Origin: Clavaria fumosa | Taxonomy: Eukaryota > Basidiomycota > Agaricomycetes > Agaricales > Clavariaceae | Length of the DNA: 64,000 nt | NCBI GenBank assembly: GCA_951802425.1 | Contig: OX637801.1 | Location: forward strand, 806,001 to 870,000 | Direction of reading: 5' to 3' | In this document: positions 32,826-42,656 of the stretch, piece by piece | Layout of the letters: the number at the start of each line of letters is the position of its first letter | Position numbering within the stretch: position 1 is the first letter of the stretch | Position numbers and translations under genes: made by a program | The notes under the pieces: generated by a model | The model's database searches: none | Told to the model about the DNA's origin: nothing | Seen by the model: only the letters and a program-made list of their open reading frames with translations

Positions 32826-35800
32826 TTAAGGCTGGGCGTCCTGACCAGCTAGCTTGGCCTTGTCGGGGTGAGCAAGGAAGAAGTCCCGGAGAAGCAGTGC
32901 CACATTGGTGAGGTTCCGTTGTGGCTCCCAAGTGTTCTCCTCTACAGGGTATCCCAACCACTTCACCAGGTATCTCACTCCACGCCCCACCTTCTTAACA
33001 TCAAGGATCGCCTCCACATCATACTCCAGGTGGTCATCATCAATCGTAGGGGGCGGAGGGGGAGGCAGGTTCTGAGAAGGGAAGGAAGGGGGGTGGTATG
33101 GTGTCAACAGCAACTCATTGAAGACCCGATGGATGCGCCAGGCCCGAGGGAGCTTGAGGCGATACCCAGCAGGTCCCACCTTCTCCTCAACTGCAAAGGG
33201 GCCTGCTCTCTTGTTGTCAAGCTTTTTACAGGGCCGGTCCATCTTCAAGTTTCTAGTATCCAGCCAGACCAGATCTCCCTCAGAGTACTCCCGACTTGGG
33301 CGTTTCCCCTTATCGTAGCTCTTCTTCATCGCTGCCACTGCTTTTTCCATTGCCTCCTTGGCTGCTCTCCGGGACTCCGTGAGCTTAGCCATCCACTCGT
33401 CCGCTGCCGGGTTCACCTCAGAAGGTGGCCGGAGCCCCCCATTCCATGGGTGTCGTCCATAATCGAGGAAGAAAGGTGTCTGTCCTGTTGCTGAGTGCTC
33501 ACGATTATTAAGAGCAAACTCCGCAGTGGACAACCATTCAGCCCAGTCATCCTGGAGATGGTCCACGTAAGCCCGGAGATAGATCTCCATCTCCTGGTTC
33601 GCCCATTCCGTCTGTCCATCAGTCTGCGGATGAAAGGCAGTACTTGGATTTGCTTTTACCCGGATCATGGAGTAGAACTCCTTCATGAAGCGGGACACGA
33701 ACTGGGACCCCCGGTCACTCACAACCTTGTGAGGGACTCCATGGTCACGAAACACTCGATCCCGGAGGAGACGTGCCGCTCCAAGTCCTGTGAGGTCGAG
33801 CCCGATTGCTTCGAGCGGTGTCCGTTTCGTGAATTTGTCGACAATAACAAGGATGGCATTATGTCCACGGGAGAGGGGGAGGGGACCGACTATGTCCCAT
33901 GAGATCACCGACCAGGGACCATCGGGCACCAGATGGGGGTGCAGTGGGGCAGCACGCTTGGTACGGTCGGGCTTCGTCCGCTGGCATGTCTCACACCCCT
34001 GGGCATACTGATCCGCATCTTTTACCATGTCCGGCCACCAATAACCCTTCACTAGTGCTGCTCTCAACTTCTGGGGCCCAGGGTGTCCAGCAGCGGGGAG
34101 GTCATGCTCAAACTCGAGAACGGCCTCACGAGCTCCTAGGGGGACCCAAGTGACTATCCCCTTTCGCCAGAGTCCAGCACGATCTCGTGTCCACTCATCA
34201 TCAAGCTCCTCCGGCTTCTGTATGTGTACCGCGCTATTTTTCTGGAGTAGCGTCTCCATTTCCGATGTGAATGACACACGGACTTCCGTTTCCGGGAAAA
34301 CCTGCACTGGTGCATCCTCCTCCACCATCTCTCCATAGTCCGGTCTCCGGGAGAGTGCATCTGCCTTTGTATTCGACTTGCCAGTGCGATACTTTATCTC
34401 AAAGTCAAAGCACTGGAGCTCTCCAACCCAACGAACCTGCCTCGGCTTCAACTTCTGGGGCTTCCGGAAGTACTGGAGGTTTGCATGGTCCGTCCAGATC
34501 TCGATCGTCTCCTCTGCTCCAATGAGGTATGCTCGCCACTCGCAAAGTGCCCGAATCACAGCCAAGAACTCCTTGTCGTACACATCGTAGTTCTTCTCAG
34601 CTGCAGTGAGGGCCTTGGAGATATAGTCAACAACTCTCCAGGTTCCATCCGCCTGCTGCTGCGAGAGCACTCCACCAGTTGCCAAGTTGCTTGCATCTGT
34701 CTCTACCTTCCATCTCCCTTTGTCCTGAGGCAGAGCCAAGACTGGGGCCGATACAAGTGCCTGGCGGAGATCTCGGAAGGCTGCTTCCTCCTCCTCCTCC
34801 CATTTCCACGGAACATTCCCAGTCAGCCGGAAGAGTGGCTTTGCCCGGGCAGAAAGATTCAGGATGTGCCGGCGGAGGTAGTTCAGCATCCCATTGAACC
34901 TCTGGACATCCTTCACATTCTTAGGACGTGGCCAATCTCGGACTGCCGCACCCTTGGCCGGATCATGCTCTAGTCTGTTGTGGGAGATCTTCATCCCCAG
35001 GAAGATGATCTCACTCTTCTCAAACTCGCATTTACTGAGTTTGAGACACAACCCATTCTCTCCAAACTTCCTCAAGACCCGATCCATCCAGTACCGGTGT
35101 GTAGCCAAGTCCTCTGCAAACACAATGACATCATCCACATAGGCCCTCACATGTCCTCCTGCAATCTCCTCCCTCAACACATGATTCATGAAGCGTTGGA
35201 AGGTGGCAGGGGCATTCTGCAGTCCAAACCACATGACAGCTGGTTCGAAGAGTCCACAGGGTGTCAGGAAGGCGCAGCGGTGCTGGTGCTCGGGCCAGAC
35301 CTGCATAGATGGGAAACCTCCTTTTGCATCAATCTTAGAGTAGATCGACGCTCCTTTAAGCACATCCACTGTGTCTCGGATGCGGGGAAGGGGGTACTTG
35401 TCCTTGATCAGGTGTGCATTCAGCCTCGAGTAGTCGATGATTGGCCGCAGTTTGTCCTTCTCATGTTTGAAGAAGAAGGGGCTGGCATATGGGGATTTCG
35501 AGGGCCGGATTCGTCCAGAAGCAAGCTGCTCATCCACCCAACGGTTCATCTCCACCATCTCCTGCCGTGTCAAAGAATACAGCTTGGAGGAGAGGTGCTC
35601 AGGGTCCTTTTTGAATTTGATCTTAATATCGAAGTCTGGTCAGGAGCGGGGAAGTTCATCCCACTTCGCTTCACTAAACACCAAAGGGTAGCGGCTGGGC
35701 CAATCGGGGGTAGGGCCAGAGTTGGGAAAACGGGTGTCCAGAATACTCGTGGATGCGAGGGTACTCGTTTTCAGGGGTGCAGGGGCTCGAGGGGATGGGG

Positions 35801-37274
35801 AACACTGTGGGGGGCAGCGGGTAAGGCTCAGCTCTGCCTTCTGCCAGTCAATATCCGGGTTGTGCCGCTTGAGCCAGTCATGCCCAAGGATGACCTTGTG
35901 GGACTGGGTCTTTCCCAGCAGAAAGTGGATCCGCTCCTGGTGGTCACCAACTCTCACCAGCACCTCTATCCCATACCGGACCTTTCCATTCCTGTTCTGT
36001 GTCCCATCCACATTATACATGGTGATTGGGTTCAGCAGGAGAGATGGCTCCAGTCCCACTCCTTTCGCCCACTCCAAATCCATGAAGCAGTTGGTGCACC
36101 CTGAGTCGACAAGGGCCTTCATTGTAGTCCCTTTGCCAGTGCTGAAAGCCTCCAAGTGCACCTGGATGGCTAGCTCTCGTGGCACATGTTTCCGCACTTC
36201 TGGCCACACTCTGGTTAGGCGCTCTGCCAGTCTCACTTCCTCCTTCACCTCAGCCCCAATTTGGGTATGTCTCCGCTGCAAGATAGTATATCGGGGTATA
36301 CTTGCAGCAGGCACAGGGATGGAAAGGGGGCTGGCACACTTCTTCTCCCCAGTGGGAGTCCTCCTCTCTCTCTCACACAGCTCTATGCAGGCTCGGAGCC
36401 GTGCAATCTCTTTCTCATATCCCTCCACCATTTGGGGGGCACATGGTGCTGCCCGGGTTTGGGCCCTTGGGACCTGCGGACACGTATCAGGCAGGGGGCA
36501 GAAACGGACAGCATGGCCAGTCTGGTGGCATCGGAAACAACATCTCTCATCAGCAGGGGCCCATCCTCAGGCCATGGCCACATCTGGAGTACACAGCAGA
36601 GGGGTCACAGGAGGTCGCGAAACGGTCACGGCAGGTCGCGGTAGGGTCGCGGTGGGTCGCGCGGGGGTCACAGTGGGTCGCGGTGTCCGTTCCGTGAGTA
36701 TCCCATCCAGTTGCCTTTGCTGGGCATCAAGCCTCTCAGCCAGCACCTTCCATTCTCCATATGTCTCTGGCATTGGGGAGACACCATAGATTCTCTCCAC
36801 CAACCTCCTACTCAGGTTCAACTCCAGCCAATGGACTAGGATTCCTGAGTCCTTCTCTGCACTCAACTTCGCCCGTTGGAACAGCGTCTCGAATTTCATG
36901 AAGAACTCTGGTGCTGTCATGGCACCCTGTTTCAGCCCTGCAATATCGGCAAGGGCAGTCGCACGGTCATTCGGGTCATCGAATGCGCGCTTCATCTCCT
37001 CCACAAACTCTGCCCAGGTTCCGGCCTCGCCACTACCCAGGATCTCTTCTGCCTTCATATTCGCCCATTCTGCAGCGAATCCATCTCCAACAATTTTGCT
37101 CAGAGCAAAGAGGACCTTCACCAGGTCCACAGCATAGGTAGTCGGGTTCGCCATAAACAGGAGGCGAAGGGATCGGAGGAACGTACAGAAGTTCCTTTTC
37201 TGCCCATCAAAGGGGGCAACGGCTAGGTCCAGCATTCTATAGCACTGTAAAATAAAATTCCGGGCCTTCGGCAC
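32826..37274 (-). pseudogene. Element F Gag-Pol polyprotein, one frame with two TGA
   Basis: On the minus strand one frame spans Gag, protease, RT, RNase H, integrase and chromodomain. Gag (APFDGQKRNFCTFLRSL, FAAEWANM) leads to a zinc knuckle CFRCHQTGHAVRFC. Protease ALVDSGCTNCFMD. RT with YVDDVIVF intact. RNase H (YDVYDKEFLAVIRAL). Integrase with HHCC (EHDLPAAGHPG ... CETCQ), D (SWDIVGP), D (VSDRGSQF) and E (QTDGQTEWANQE). Chromodomain (RYLVKWLGYPVEENTWEP). TGA at 36,569-36,567 (AMA*GWAP) and 35,642-35,640 (LPRS*PDFD). From 35,573 to the end (915 residues) it is fully open. The true Gag start is uncertain because of the insertion at 37,244-37,583. Confidence 0.9.
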
Positions 37275-37583
37275 TCAGGATTTCTTCGATCTCTTAACAG
37301 TCCTGTCCTCTCAGGCTGCTCTTCTAGGTACTTATGTACCTATAGAACTCTTATTCTATGAATCTTTTGTTAACGTGGGGCACGAATGGTATCCCAGGTG
37401 GTCACTCCACAACTCCTAATGAGTTGCCCGTGTGCCCTTCTGACAATGGTCACAGAGCAAGGGCTCTGTCCACTGGACCAGGAAACTACAGAAGACTATG
37501 TAGGGGCTTTCCTTGCCCTGTACACTAAGCGATTCACTGGTACGTAGCTGTAAAATAGAGATCCGGGCCTTTGGCACTCGGTA
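37244..37583 (-). repeat. Possible tRNA-related insertion in element F leader, flanked by 36-bp imperfect direct repeats
   Basis: CTGTAAAATA...CCGGGCCTT.GGCACTC occurs at 37,246-37,277 and again at 37,549-37,580. On the minus strand the enclosed sequence contains TGGTCCAGTGG (37,480-37,470), a good match to the tRNA box A consensus. A convincing box B is not visible. It may be a SINE relic or a tandem duplication. Confidence 0.35.
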
Positions 37584-37802
37584 TCACTTGGGGAGGGTCA
37601 CAGTTGACTTCCTCTGGGTCTGGTCACGTGTATGTACACACAGTAAAAATTTCACGCAGTTCTGTTACACACTGCGGGCAGGGTAAAGAAGAAGAGGATG
37701 ATAGGGGCTGAGCTGTGACAACGTGTCACAGTTTGAGATTAAGGGTCCAGGCTAGCCGGGTTAGGACATGGGGCTAGGGCGGACGGGCGGATCTTAGTAT
37801 TA
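37584..37802 (-). other. Element F 5' leader
   Basis: Non-coding stretch between the 5' LTR and the duplication. I could not identify a primer site starting TGG next to the LTR. Confidence 0.4.
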
Positions 37803-38093
37803 TATCAGACTGGGTCTCACACAACTTAAGCGTAAGGTCATGATGACAATACTAAGATAAGGGGAAAAGAGTACAAAAAAGGAAAAGCGAAAGTACTTAT
37901 AGCGAATGCTTCGGCACTTGCCGACTTTCCCACGCTCGGACCCTCGGATCACGTGATGCGCCCAGGCCCCAGGTCATGTGATCTTACATGATTACATAAT
38001 CCGACCCAGCCACAGGTCATGTGACCTTCCAACAACCCTCCCCAGTTTCTCCACAACTGCACTTTGGGATGGCTTACATAAGCGATCCTAACA
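37803..38093 (-). repeat. Element F 5' LTR
   Basis: 291 bp partner of 32,524-32,814. ATACC duplication at 38,094-38,098. Confidence 0.93.
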
Positions 38094-38254
38094 ATACCTG
38101 GAAGTGGGTTTGGTGCTGAGGCACCAGGGTGGGAGTTCAGTGATTCAGGCCTGGAGATTGGGGGTCAGGTTTGGATGTTGGAGATTGGAGATCAGAGGTC
38201 AGGATTTGGAGATAGCATTCCTGGTCTGGACCCAAAGGGAATGGCATGGACATG

Positions 38255-38400
38255 ACACCATGCATGCCAGGGCTTGAGCCAAGCCTGTACTTCCTCATTC
38301 ATTACTACTTTCATTCACAATCACCATTGCCCACTCTCTCTCAATCATCCTCATCAACCTCATCAACCTCACTCACCTTCACTCACTCTCAATTACCCTA
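38255..38400 (-). repeat. Inverted copy of the 21,450-21,590 repeat
   Basis: CTTCCTCATTCATTACTACT and the following CATCAACCTCATCAACCTCA match the reverse complement of the segment near 21,450-21,590 with few changes. A dispersed repeat of unknown class. Confidence 0.7.
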
Positions 38401-38415
38401 ATTCCCTCTCATACT

Positions 38416-38640
38416 GATGCACCTGGTGCAAGCTAATGTGCATATGGTGCAGGCTAATGTGCATCTGGTGCAGGCTAATGTGCATTTGGTGCAGGCTGAT
38501 GCACATCTGGGGCAGGCTAATGCACATCTGGTGCAGGCTAATGTGCATCTGGTGCAGGCTAATGTGCATCTGGTGCAGGCTAATGTGCATCTGGTGCAGG
38601 CTGATGCAGGCTGATGCAGGCTGATGCAGGCTGATGCAAG
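38416..38640 (+). repeat. Tandem array, 21-bp unit then 10-bp unit
   Basis: About nine copies of a 21-bp unit (CTGGTGCAGGCTAATGTGCAT with variants) followed by four to five copies of CTGATGCAGG. The array is open in several frames and gives artificial repetitive reading frames on both strands. It lies between the inverted repeat and the GTTTTGTCCAGTTTAGCC motif. Confidence 0.9.
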
Positions 38641-39162
38641 CCAATGCAAAGAAAAAGGAAGTGATTATTATATTGTGACAGAATAGTTTTGTCCAGTTTA
38701 GCCCCTCATAGTTGTTTGCACATCGTGTCTCGAATATTGAAACCACATATGTGATAGTGGATACTTGCTGAGACAGGACCATGCACACAGCCCCCTTTCT
38801 GCACTGCTTGCCTTCACCTACCAGCTCAAGGCATCCCAGTGTCGGTATGCACTCTGTGCCCATGCTCAGCTGCAATGCTGACCCCCCCAGCATCTTACTA
38901 GACATGCTTTGACTCTTTTTACTTCCTGCCTAGCTCGTCATTTGCATCTCTCTAACTCATCAGTTCTTCGGCCCACCCGCCTCTCCCTTGTGTTGTATTA
39001 TGTATTTACATACAGTAGTCAGTAGCCCTCTTGCATCTCAGAAAAGCCCAGGGAGCCCTAAAAACGAGTGTGCAACAAAAGCAGAGGGTCAAGACAATTT
39101 GAGGTTTGCTGATGTGTGGCTGTACAAGACCTTGCTCTCTCGGCCAATTGGATGACAATGCT
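38641..39162. other. Intergenic boundary, transposon zone to gene zone
   Basis: Contains GTTTTGTCCAGTTTAGCCCC near 38,689 shared with 21,622. The rest shows no gene and probably includes the APN2 promoter. Confidence 0.4.
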
Positions 39163-41248
39163 ATGCGGATACTTTCTTGGAACATCGTATGCGCCTTCCT
39201 TCTTTGCTGTTGCTTAAAGCTAACTGTCTGGGCAGAATGGCATTCGTACCCTTCCACAATATCATCCGTGATTGTCACCCAAAAAACTCCATTCGTCCGC
39301 CATTTTAATGTTTCCTTCGTATTGCAGATGGAATACCCTCAGAACAACCCAAGCCATTCTGGAACACCTCGAGGCAGACGTTGTCTGCTTTCAAGGTATT
39401 GTGGCATAGTAAAACAACTGCGGATTTATGAGCTCATGCAACCACCAAAGAATTGAAGTGCACGCGTAACACACTCGATTACAATTGGGCCATGCCCGAC
39501 CTCTTTGATGGCTTCTTCTCCTTCCCAGTTAATAGAGGGGGCTACAGCGGCGTTGCGGTATACTCTAACTCCCGGACTGCAATGCCCCTCAAAGCAGAGG
39601 AAGGCATCACTGGCAAACTCCAGCCTAAACCTCCGCTTAGCGCCGAAGAACGCATTTCCTCCGCCTACCCCTCCATACATGACATGGTGCAGATGACCGA
39701 CGACGACGACGAAAGGAGCCCGAAGAAGAAAGACATCTGGGACTTGGCGTATCTCGATGCCGAGGGCCGCGCGCTCGTGCTCGACTTCGGCCTATTCGTA
39801 TTGATCAACACGTATTGCCCGAACCTGACGTCGGAGGCGCGCATGCCGTTCAAGATGAATTTTGTCCGGACTCTCGGCCAGCGCGTGCGGACCCTCGTCG
39901 ATGAGGGCAGGGAGGTTATCCTTCTTGGCGACATCAATATATGCGCGTCGCCCTTGGATCACGCGGACGGCCATCTCGCGAGCTATGCGTCGACGTGGTA
40001 CGACGATCGGCCTGATAGGCAGTGGTTGCAAACCTTGATCGATGACTATGAAGGCTGCATGGTGGACATCATCCGGAAATTCTGGCCCCACAGGAAGGGC
40101 ATGTTCACATGTCAGCACGATTTTTTTCTGACCCGGTTGTGCGTTTCGAATTACGGCTCTTTTTCTTAGGTTGGAACACACGCATCTCGGCGAGAGAATC
40201 TAATTTTGGAACAAGAGTGGATTATGTGCTCGTCACGCGCGGTCTCCTCCCCTGGATCAAGCATGGCGATATCCAACCGTCCTTGAAAGGGTCCGACCAC
40301 TGCCCCATCCATATCGACCTCCACGACGAAATCACGACTGAGACCGGAGAAACTGTCACGTTGAGGCAAGCCATGCAGCAAGACGGCAGAAAGAAGCTCC
40401 CGAGAATCGCTGCCAAATTTTGGGATGAGTTCTGCGGGAGACAGACTTTGGAGACGTTTTTCGGGAAGAGAGCGTACATCCCGCCGACATTGTCTGTCTC
40501 CGTCTCCGCCTCTGGGACGCCCACGCCGTCTGTCAATGTCGACTCTCCAACTTCCGATATGTCACCGTTGCCGCTACCACAACGAGCTACTGCGTCGACG
40601 GATGACCCGCCAGCAAAGCGCAAGATCGTGCCTACGTCGTCGTCTATAGTGGCCACTGGGAAGAAAAAGAGGCTCAAAGCGGAACAAACGAAGTTGTCCA
40701 ATTGGTTCATGACAAAGGCCTCCTCCAGCAAGTCCAGCTTGGACAGCTCGCCGCCGGACGCACCGTCGTCATTGCCCTCGCAGCCTCCATGTCAACCGGA
40801 GTTGCTGCCAGATGAGGACATGGTGGAGCCAGCGCTTGGCCCGGGTTACTCGGATGCGCAGCCGACAGAGATGGCGGGCGGCGTCGCCGAGTGGCCGCCT
40901 GAGCTGGCGGACATGCAGATGAAGAGCAGAGCGGAGTGGAGCCAGCTGCTGGCACCCGTGCCGGCTCCCAGGTGCATCGTGCACGGCGAGACAGCACGGG
41001 AGCTGACGGTGACGAAGAACGGGCCAAACAAAGGCAAATGCTTCTTTATATGCTCTCGGTGGGTCTTGTTATTACTTGGCGCCTTCTATTCCCTGTGTCT
41101 GAGTTTGCGAGTGTCAAGGCCTCTCGGACCCGGATATGATAAGGGAAGAGCGGAGCGGCGGAGAGACGAGGTCGATCCGCGTTACAAGTGTGATTTTTTC
41201 AAGTGGTCGAGCGACGTGCGGAAGGAGGCCCTCAAGGAGAAAATGTGA
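39163..41248 (+). CDS. APN2: AP endonuclease 2 (class II apurinic/apyrimidinic endonuclease)
   Basis: Exons 39,163-39,186, 39,236-39,267, 39,328-39,395, 39,451-40,110, 40,170-41,058 and 41,119-41,248; all introns GT-AG, 49-60 bp; 600 residues. The N-terminus MRILSWNI-NGIRTLPQYHPW, then EADVVCFQELKCTR (metal-binding Glu), GDINICASPLDHAD, RVDYVLVT and GSDHCP are the motifs of the exonuclease III/EEP fold. QTKLSNWF near residue 434 fits a PCNA-binding box. The C-terminus (residues about 530-592) has the GRF zinc finger: CIVHGE, KGKCFFICSRPLG, CDFFKW. The protein cleaves DNA at abasic sites and trims 3' ends in nuclear base excision repair. The start is the only ATG that keeps the motif MRILSWN. 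Confidence 0.95.
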
Positions 41249-41515
41249 TACCCTTAGCAACTATAATGACCAAGTTTATGTGCGTGAAGTGTGCCCGTGG
41301 TATCTTCTATGCGTGGTGAGGTGCTGCCAGACTAGTTTCTGTCTTCATCGCGAGCCTGAGATCAGGAATGTTGGTAGCGCGCGTCGAGAAGAGTTTCCAA
41401 GTCACGTTCCCCACGCGGCGACAAGGCACGTGATGTGTAGCGCGCCACTCGATCAACAACTTGTGAAATAGAGCACAGCCACTCGCCGTTTACAGGTGTG
41501 GGTCACGAGGACGGG
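41249..41515. promoter_or_regulatory. APN2 end and histone H4 upstream region
   Basis: Contains GGCACGTGATG near 41,427, an E-box. No reading frame of note. Confidence 0.4.
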
Positions 41516-41523
41516 GATATAAG
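41516..41523 (+). promoter_or_regulatory. Histone H4 TATA box
   Basis: GATATAAG lies about 115 bp before the ATG, followed by a C/A-rich leader (CACACCACACACC) typical of strongly expressed fungal genes. Confidence 0.65.
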
Positions 41524-41636
41524 AGGGGCGGCGCAGCGCCAGACTCAACCCTGCAGTTCGCTTCGCTCCCCCTCACACAACAACGCACCCACACACCACA
41601 CACCACACCTCTTTCAACTCCATTAACTGATCCATC

Positions 41637-42141
41637 ATGTCTGGCCGTGGCAAAGGCGGAAAGGTGAGCCTGCTTGGGGGTTGCCCGTTGCGTGTCTAGG
41701 CCGCTGAGTTCCTGACCCTTTTTTTTTTCGATGTACAGGGACTCGGAAAGGGCGGTGCAAAGCGCCATCGCAAGATCCTCCGTGACAACATCCAAGGTGA
41801 CTCGATTCCTGTCCGCCCTCTCCGCACCTGCTGACCCGACATGTCTCACAGGCATCACCAAGCCCGCTATCCGCCGGCTCGCCCGCCGTGGCGGTGTGAA
41901 GCGTATCTCAGGGCTCATCTACGAGGAGACGCGCGGCGTGCTCAAGATCTTCCTCGAAAACGTACGTCCTCCGTCGCTCTCTTCCGTGTGCGCCGCGGCT
42001 CACGCACGCACGCGCCCCGCACAGGTCATCCGCGACTCGGTAACGTACACCGAGCACGCGAAGCGGAAGACCGTCACCGCACTCGACGTTGTGTACGCGC
42101 TCAAGCGCTCAGGGCGGACCCTGTACGGGTTCGGCGCGTAG
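41637..42141 (+). CDS. H4: Histone H4
   Basis: Exons 41,637-41,663, 41,739-41,796, 41,852-41,961 and 42,025-42,141 give 103 residues, the exact length of H4 with its initiator Met. The protein starts [20 protein letters not shown], continues [20 protein letters not shown] and ends RTLYGFGA. It pairs with H3 in the nucleosome core. Three introns of 75, 55 and 63 bp interrupt it, with no intron phase conflict. A Pol II mRNA with a C-rich leader is expected. Confidence 0.98.
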
Positions 42142-42656
42142 GCTCTGTAGACACTCTACTTCCCCCTTCGTTTGCCCTTCGGTTGGTTTTGCTACACGAC
42201 GGTCAAGCTTCGTGTTGTATTTATGTCACAATGTTCCTTTCACTTGCCTACTCTCGCCTAATTTATCCTCTTTCTCTGCTCCCATCTCTTGCTATGTGCC
42301 AGAATTGAGCAATATAAAAAAACTACAACATTGCAACGCCACGTCGAAGTCGACGTTGACAACGAAAGGATGTAAGGAATAAGCTATGTACAAGCAAAAG
42401 CGTAACACAACGAGAGTAAGAAAGCGAACTAAGTTACAATAGATACAATGTACAATATGTACCACGAATGCGGGGCAAGCTGCATAGTAATATAATGTAG
42501 AAGAACGAAAGGGTCCAACACTCCGAGGTATATCTAACCGATAACCAATATCCGCACCATGAAGCTCCTTCCCGCAGCCAACTACGAATACAAGGAAGAA
42601 ACAAGAGAAAATATGGAGGGACCCACCATACGAGTCCCACCCAGTAAATCAATCAA
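42142..42656. other. Convergent 3' region between H4 and OPI1-like gene
   Basis: About 515 bp, AT-rich, with no reading frame of interest. It should hold the polyadenylation sites of both genes. Confidence 0.5.

Larger units (their letters stand above)
32524..38093 (-). mobile_element. Element F: nearly intact chromodomain Ty3/Gypsy retrotransposon
   Basis: Two 291-bp LTRs (32,524-32,814 and 37,803-38,093), flanked by ATACC duplications (32,519-32,523 and 38,094-38,098). On the minus strand the LTR runs TGTTAGGATC...CAGTCTGATA, so TG...TA ends. A purine tract AGAGGGGGGTGA precedes the 3' LTR. The two LTRs differ at only about four bases, all CpG-type, which makes it the youngest element here. 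Gag and Pol are in one frame with two TGA codons. Confidence 0.95.

Noticed and set aside
37375..37500. A functional tRNA gene in the leader of element F
   Set aside because: Box A matches on the minus strand, but box B, a T-loop and a 7-bp acceptor stem cannot be assembled.
38416..38640. CRISPR-like array
   Set aside because: Units are contiguous without unique spacers, and the genome is eukaryotic. It is a plain tandem repeat.
38393..38905. Long open frames on both strands encoding repeated HQMHISL-type peptides
   Set aside because: They are reading frames through a 21-bp (multiple of three) tandem array, so they are open by arithmetic. No start context or homology.
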